Translations under genes and position numbers: made by a program | Notes under the pieces: generated by a model | What the model was told of the DNA's origin: nothing | The model's database searches: none | The model's input: the letters and a program-made list of their open reading frames with translations, nothing else | NCBI RefSeq assembly: GCF_039978735.1 | Contig: NZ_JBDWAS010000048.1 | Coordinates: 1-64,000 of the forward strand | Direction of reading: 5' to 3' | Length of the DNA: 64,000 nucleotides | From: Maricaulis sp039978735 | Lineage (GTDB): Bacteria; Pseudomonadota; Alphaproteobacteria; Caulobacterales; Maricaulaceae | Shown here: positions 63,860 through 64,000 of the stretch, in pieces | Numbering within the stretch: position 1 is the stretch's first letter | How the letters are laid out: each line of letters starts with the position of its first letter

Positions 63860-64000
63860 TCTGCGAACTACATCGCCCCCCAATCGACCTCGCTGTGCAA
63901 GTCCAGCGTGACCGCGCCATCGGACATCGTCGGCTTCAGCCGACTGATCAGCCCGCCTTTGGCGTCGTGGGCACCGGTTCTTCATTCATCGTATTTGAGC

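Larger units (their letters stand above)
62997..63861 (+). mobile_element. REPIN-flanked RAYT locus
   Basis: Two inverted pairs of REP hairpins (62999-63025 with 63097-63123, and 63751-63777 with 63833-63859) flank one RAYT gene at 63210-63740. This is the layout of a tyrosine Y1 transposase locus with its own REP substrates. The ends of the mobile unit cannot be fixed from one copy. Confidence 0.75.

Noticed and set aside
63868..63981. Minus-strand 38-codon open frame at the window end (ends TAG 63868-63870)
   Set aside because: An in-frame TGA lies at 63982-63984, and no family is recognisable. It could be the end of a broken or frame-shifted gene, but that cannot be supported from this window.

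Overview
The window reads as a GC-rich alphaproteobacterial chromosome, most like the dimorphic, prosthecate Caulobacterales/Maricaulales/Hyphomonadales (Maricaulis- or Oceanicaulis-like). The evidence is a CckA-type hybrid kinase next to flagellar export genes, a CtrA-type TTAA-N7-TTAA box between two flagellar operons, a sigma-54 promoter before flgFGAH, an alphaproteobacterial GTTC-N7-GTTC LexA box before recA, a DUF1476 zeta-type ATPase inhibitor, and an ECF41 sigma factor. This lineage call is inference from gene content.

Layout. (1) 1-300: the C-terminal end of a probable ISAs1-family transposase, a dispersed palindromic repeat and a terminator. (2) 315-12957: flagellar genes in four transcription units: flgF-flgG-flgA-flgH (minus, sigma-54 type promoter), fliL-fliM-DUF6468-motE-large TPR protein (plus), fliO-fliP-small membrane protein (minus), and flgB-flgC-fliE (plus). 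(3) 13023-20936: four tandem DUF885 metallopeptidase-like genes (minus) that separate the flagellar genes from (4) 21049-25755: fliQ-fliR-flhB-cckA (plus). (5) 25752-29513: FMN reductase, small Rho-N-like protein, DUF305 protein, TraB-like lipoprotein-size exported protein and the lytic transglycosylase MltF. (6) 29590-34163: recA with LexA box, alaS and an NTF2-like gene. (7) 34160-37995: GDPD phosphodiesterase, an ECF41 sigma factor module with an exact ECF41-type promoter, and two hypotheticals. (8) 38112-45133: isocitrate dehydrogenase, a metallopeptidase-like lipoprotein and a lipid-linked sugar module (membrane glycosyltransferase, GT2, SMR-like flippase). (9) 45194-53112: a TrmJ-like methyltransferase, a beta-lactamase-fold hydrolase, rpsD, a CPA1 antiporter, bolA-aldo/keto reductase-grxD, a YHS protein and an M28 peptidase. 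(10) 53113-62921: purine genes purL, darcynin-like, purQ, purS, purC and purB, broken by an AT-richer sulfotransferase-like gene and by dispersed palindromic repeats. (11) 62997-63861: a REP-associated tyrosine transposase framed by two inverted pairs of REP hairpins.

The most useful observations are the RAYT with its probable cognate REPs, the four-gene DUF885 array, the ECF41 module whose promoter matches TGTCACA-N16-CGTC exactly, a strong hairpin whose 3' arm is the ribosome-binding site of the M28 peptidase gene, the large periplasmic TPR protein in the fliLM operon, and two families of intergenic palindromic elements. No tRNA, rRNA or CRISPR array was recognised. All family calls come from reading motifs; no database search was run.
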